Shown here piece after piece: positions 4,761 to 6,798 of a stretch of DNA of 6,798 bases. The stretch comes from Acidaminococcaceae bacterium (GTDB lineage Bacteria; Bacillota; Negativicutes; Acidaminococcales; Acidaminococcaceae). Location: NCBI GenBank assembly GCA_003512125.1, contig DOSQ01000173.1:1-6798 (forward strand), read 5' to 3'. The notes below the pieces were generated by a model that ran no database searches, was not told the DNA's origin, and saw nothing but the letters and a program-made list of their open reading frames with translations. The position numbers and the translations under genes were made by a program. Position 1 is the stretch's first letter; the number at the start of each line of letters is the position of its first letter.

Positions 4761-6233
4761 ATGTCACAGGAAATTCGTGTACGCTTTGCACCAAGCCCGA
4801 CGGGGCCGTTCCATATCGGCGGCGCCCGGAGCGCTTTGTTTAACTGGCTGCTGGCCAGAAAACTGGGCGGCAAGATGGTTCTTCGTATTGAAGATACGGA
4901 CCGGAAACGCTCTACGCCGGAATCTGAGGAAAATATTAAAAACTCATTAAGATGGCTGGGCATGGACTGGGATGAAGGCGTTGACGTGGGAGGCCCGTAC
5001 GGCCCGTACCGTCAGATGGAACGGCTGGATATTTACAAAAAATATACAGACCAGTTATTGGCGGAAGGGAAAGCCTACTATTGTTACTGTACGCCGGAAG
5101 AACTGGAGGAAGAGCGGCAAAGTCTTCTGAAAGAAGGAAAGATGCCCCGGTATATGGGAAAATGCAGGGAACTGACGCCGGAACAGATTGCAAAATATGA
5201 AGCGGAAGGCCGCAAGCCTTCCGTCCGTCTGCGTGTACCGCCCAATGAAAAGATCGTTGTCCACGATCTGATCCGGGGCGATGTGGAATTTGATTCCAAC
5301 GGAATCGGGGATTTTGTCATTGTCAAGTCTGACGGGATTCCTACCTATAACTATGCGGTGGTAATTGATGACAGCCTCATGCATGTGACCCATGTAATCC
5401 GTGCGGAGGAACATTTATCCAATACGCCCAGGCAGTTGCTGGTCTATGACGCGTTGGGCTTTGAAAAACCGGTATTCGGCCATGTTTCCCTGATTCTGGG
5501 AACCGACCATACGAAGATGAGCAAACGGCATGGCGCAACGTCTCTGGATGCGTACCGTCAGAAAGGCTATATTCCGGCCGGTCTGAATAATTTCCTTGCG
5601 CTGCTGGGCTGGGCTCCTCCCGGGGAAAAAGAAATCTTTACCATGGAAGAGGCGATCCAGGAGTTTTCGTTGGACCGCGTAGCTAAAAATCCGGCAGTTT
5701 TCGACTTTAAGAAGCTGGACTGGATCAACGGCCAGCATATCCGCAGAATGACACCTGAAGCGTTCTGGGAACTGGCTGTGCCGTTTATGAAAGAGGCTGA
5801 CTATATGACCGGCGAAGAGGACGGCGCAAAACTGGAATGGCTTAAGAAGGTTGTGGCTACCGCCCAGACCCAGGTTGATTACGGCGCCCAGATTCCGGAA
5901 AAAGTTGCTATGTATTTCAGTGATGACTTTGATTTTGAAAACGAAGAAGCCGCTGCGGTACTGAAGGAAGAAACGGCGCCCATGGTCATGAAGGCTTTGC
6001 TGGAAGAATTGAAAGCATTGCCGGAACTGAACCGGGATACGGTAAAGTCCGCGTTTAAGAAAGTCCAGAAAGCCAACAAGCTGAAAGGACAACAGGTCTA
6101 TATGCCGATCCGGGTTACCCTGACAGGGAACCAGCACGGTCCGGAACTGGCGGAGATGATTCCCCTGTTCGGACTGGAACGCACGGAAAAACGAATCTTA
6201 AAGAGTCTGGAAAAAGCAGGAGTTTCTTTATAA
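4761..6233 (+). CDS. gltX: Glutamyl-tRNA synthetase
   Basis: This class I synthetase attaches glutamate to tRNA(Glu) with ATP in the cytoplasm. In most Bacillota it is non-discriminating and also charges tRNA(Gln), the product being amidated by GatCAB; whether that holds here cannot be told by eye. The 490-residue length is normal. The ATP-site signature appears as HIGG (18-21) within FAPSPTGPFHIGGARSALFN, and the second signature as KMSKR (252-256). C108, C110, Y131 and C135 have the same spacing as the zinc ligands of E. coli GluRS (C98, C100, Y121, C125), so the zinc site is probably kept. GIPTYNYAVVIDDSLMHVTH (192-211) and HVIRAEEH (211-218) are catalytic-domain blocks. The C-terminal anticodon-binding helical domains run from about 330 on. 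cysS follows after 20 bases, implying one transcript; cysE, which lies between them in B. subtilis, is absent. Confidence 0.98.
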   Translation: MSQEIRVRFAPSPTGPFHIGGARSALFNWLLARKLGGKMVLRIEDTDRKRSTPESEENIKNSLRWLGMDWDEGVDVGGPYGPYRQMERLDIYKKYTDQLLAEGKAYYCYCTPEELEEERQSLLKEGKMPRYMGKCRELTPEQIAKYEAEGRKPSVRLRVPPNEKIVVHDLIRGDVEFDSNGIGDFVIVKSDGIPTYNYAVVIDDSLMHVTHVIRAEEHLSNTPRQLLVYDALGFEKPVFGHVSLILGTDHTKMSKRHGATSLDAYRQKGYIPAGLNNFLALLGWAPPGEKEIFTMEEAIQEFSLDRVAKNPAVFDFKKLDWINGQHIRRMTPEAFWELAVPFMKEADYMTGEEDGAKLEWLKKVVATAQTQVDYGAQIPEKVAMYFSDDFDFENEEAAAVLKEETAPMVMKALLEELKALPELNRDTVKSAFKKVQKANKLKGQQVYMPIRVTLTGNQHGPELAEMIPLFGLERTEKRILKSLEKAGVSL

Positions 6234-6238
6234 CTGAC

Positions 6239-6244
6239 AAGGAG
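6239..6244 (+). promoter_or_regulatory. Ribosome binding site of cysS
   Basis: AAGGAG begins 5 bases after the gltX stop and ends 9 bases before the ATG at 6254. The 20-base gap between the genes leaves no room for a promoter, so cysS depends on gltX transcription. Confidence 0.75.
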
Positions 6245-6253
6245 TAATACAGA

Positions 6254-6798
6254 ATGGCAATCAAAGTGTATAACACGATGACACGCAAAAAAGAAGAATT
6301 TGTTCCTAAGGTTCCGGGGAAAGCAAGCATTTATGTCTGCGGCGTAACTCCGTATAACCATCCCCATATCGGCAATGCCCGTCCCTTTGTGACATGGGAT
6401 GTGATTCACCGTTTTCTGGAGCATGAAGGGTATGACGTGCTGCATGTCCAGAATTTCACCGATGTGGATGACAAGATCATCAATACGGCAAATGCGGAAG
6501 GCGTGCAGTGGAGCGATATCTGTGGACGTTATATTGAGTCCTATTTTGAAGTGATGGACAAGCTGAATGTCCGCCGTGTACAGATCTATCCCCGGGTATC
6601 CCGGCATATCCCGGACATTATCAATACGGTACAGGCGCTGATCGACAACGGGTTTGCTTACGTCGTGGACGGCGATGTATATTACAGTGTGGAAAAATTT
6701 CCACGATACGGCTGCCTGTCCGGCCGCGACCTGAATGACATGCTGGCAGGGGCCCGGGTGGATGTGGATGACCGGAAACAGAATCCCATGGACTTTGC
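6254..6798 (+). CDS. cysS: Cysteinyl-tRNA synthetase, 3'-partial
   Basis: CysRS charges tRNA(Cys) with cysteine using ATP and a catalytic zinc that selects the thiol substrate. The window holds the first 181 codons plus 2 bases of a protein normally about 460-480 residues long. Visible are the N-terminal catalytic domain with zinc ligand C29 in YVCG, the ATP signature in HPHIGNARP (36-44; HIGN in place of HIGH), NFTDVDDKII (67-76), and the later blocks DGDVYYSV (139-146) and LSGRDLNDMLAGARV (155-169). The KMSKS loop and the anticodon-binding part lie beyond the window. The variant VCGVTPYNHPHIGNARP (against VCGPTVYDYxHIGN in many bacteria) resembles Negativicutes and clostridial enzymes from memory. 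It follows gltX directly, with no cysE between. Identification is firm. Confidence 0.97.
   Translation, partial: MAIKVYNTMTRKKEEFVPKVPGKASIYVCGVTPYNHPHIGNARPFVTWDVIHRFLEHEGYDVLHVQNFTDVDDKIINTANAEGVQWSDICGRYIESYFEVMDKLNVRRVQIYPRVSRHIPDIINTVQALIDNGFAYVVDGDVYYSVEKFPRYGCLSGRDLNDMLAGARVDVDDRKQNPMDF

Noticed and set aside
4991..5009. Tandem GGCCCGTAC repeat in gltX
   Set aside because: It encodes GPYGPY, a normal GluRS block (GGPYGPYRQMER), so it reflects protein sequence rather than a DNA element.
5415..6137. 240-residue open frame on the - strand opposite gltX
   Set aside because: It is antisense to the conserved gltX body, low-complexity in Phe, Gln and Arg, with no recognised domain and no plausible ribosome site noticed.
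1..6798. Defence system, CRISPR, prophage, transposon or other novel accessory system
   Set aside because: All open frames of substance are conserved housekeeping genes in a conserved order; no direct-repeat array, transposase, integrase, attachment site or tRNA fold was seen.

Overview
The window is a block of conserved housekeeping genes, all on the + strand. Neighbouring genes recall the Bacillus subtilis radA(sms)-disA-yacL-ispD-ispF-gltX-cysE-cysS cluster. Here the order is radA (5' end cut off by the window) - carD - yacL-like PIN/TRAM gene - ispD - ispF - gltX - cysS (3' end cut off). Strong GGAGG-type ribosome sites, sigma-A-type promoters and this gene order point to a Bacillota (Firmicutes) bacterium. 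The protein style (CysS with VCGVTPYNHPHIGNARP, a CarD between radA and the PIN/TRAM gene) and base composition near 50% by eye suggest a Negativicutes member such as a Veillonella, Megasphaera or Dialister relative. That placement is inference from recall, not a search result.

Layout. 1-1272: RadA recombination ATPase, with its N-terminal zinc finger mostly outside the window. 1273-1438: short regulatory gap with two tandem, nearly perfect sigma-A promoters, a 10-bp palindrome just upstream and a possible leader hairpin. 1439-1927: CarD-type RNA polymerase-binding regulator, closed by a strong intrinsic terminator at 1963-1994. 1995-2115: AT-rich gap with a weak promoter candidate. 2116-3318: membrane-anchored PIN/TRAM protein, whose stop overlaps the ispD start by 4 bases. 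3315-4031: IspD. 4032-4139: gap with a long-loop hairpin followed by T's. 4140-4619: IspF. 4620-4760: gap with alternative stems and a palindrome. 4761-6233: glutamyl-tRNA synthetase. 6254-6798: start of cysteinyl-tRNA synthetase, 20 bases after gltX.

How the genes relate. IspD and IspF are two steps (third and fifth) of the MEP isoprenoid pathway. GltX and CysS charge tRNAs and look co-transcribed. RadA serves recombination and repair. CarD tunes transcription initiation globally and appears to be its own unit, with its own promoters and terminator. The PIN/TRAM protein is a predicted membrane-associated nuclease, coupled translationally to ispD.

Compared with the B. subtilis order, disA (di-adenylate cyclase) is missing after radA and cysE is missing between gltX and cysS. 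I see no mobile element, CRISPR array, tRNA, rRNA, phage gene or defence system, and no convincing undescribed system. The most interesting material is regulatory: the carD promoter region and the gltX leader. No gene-free stretch exceeds 190 bases.
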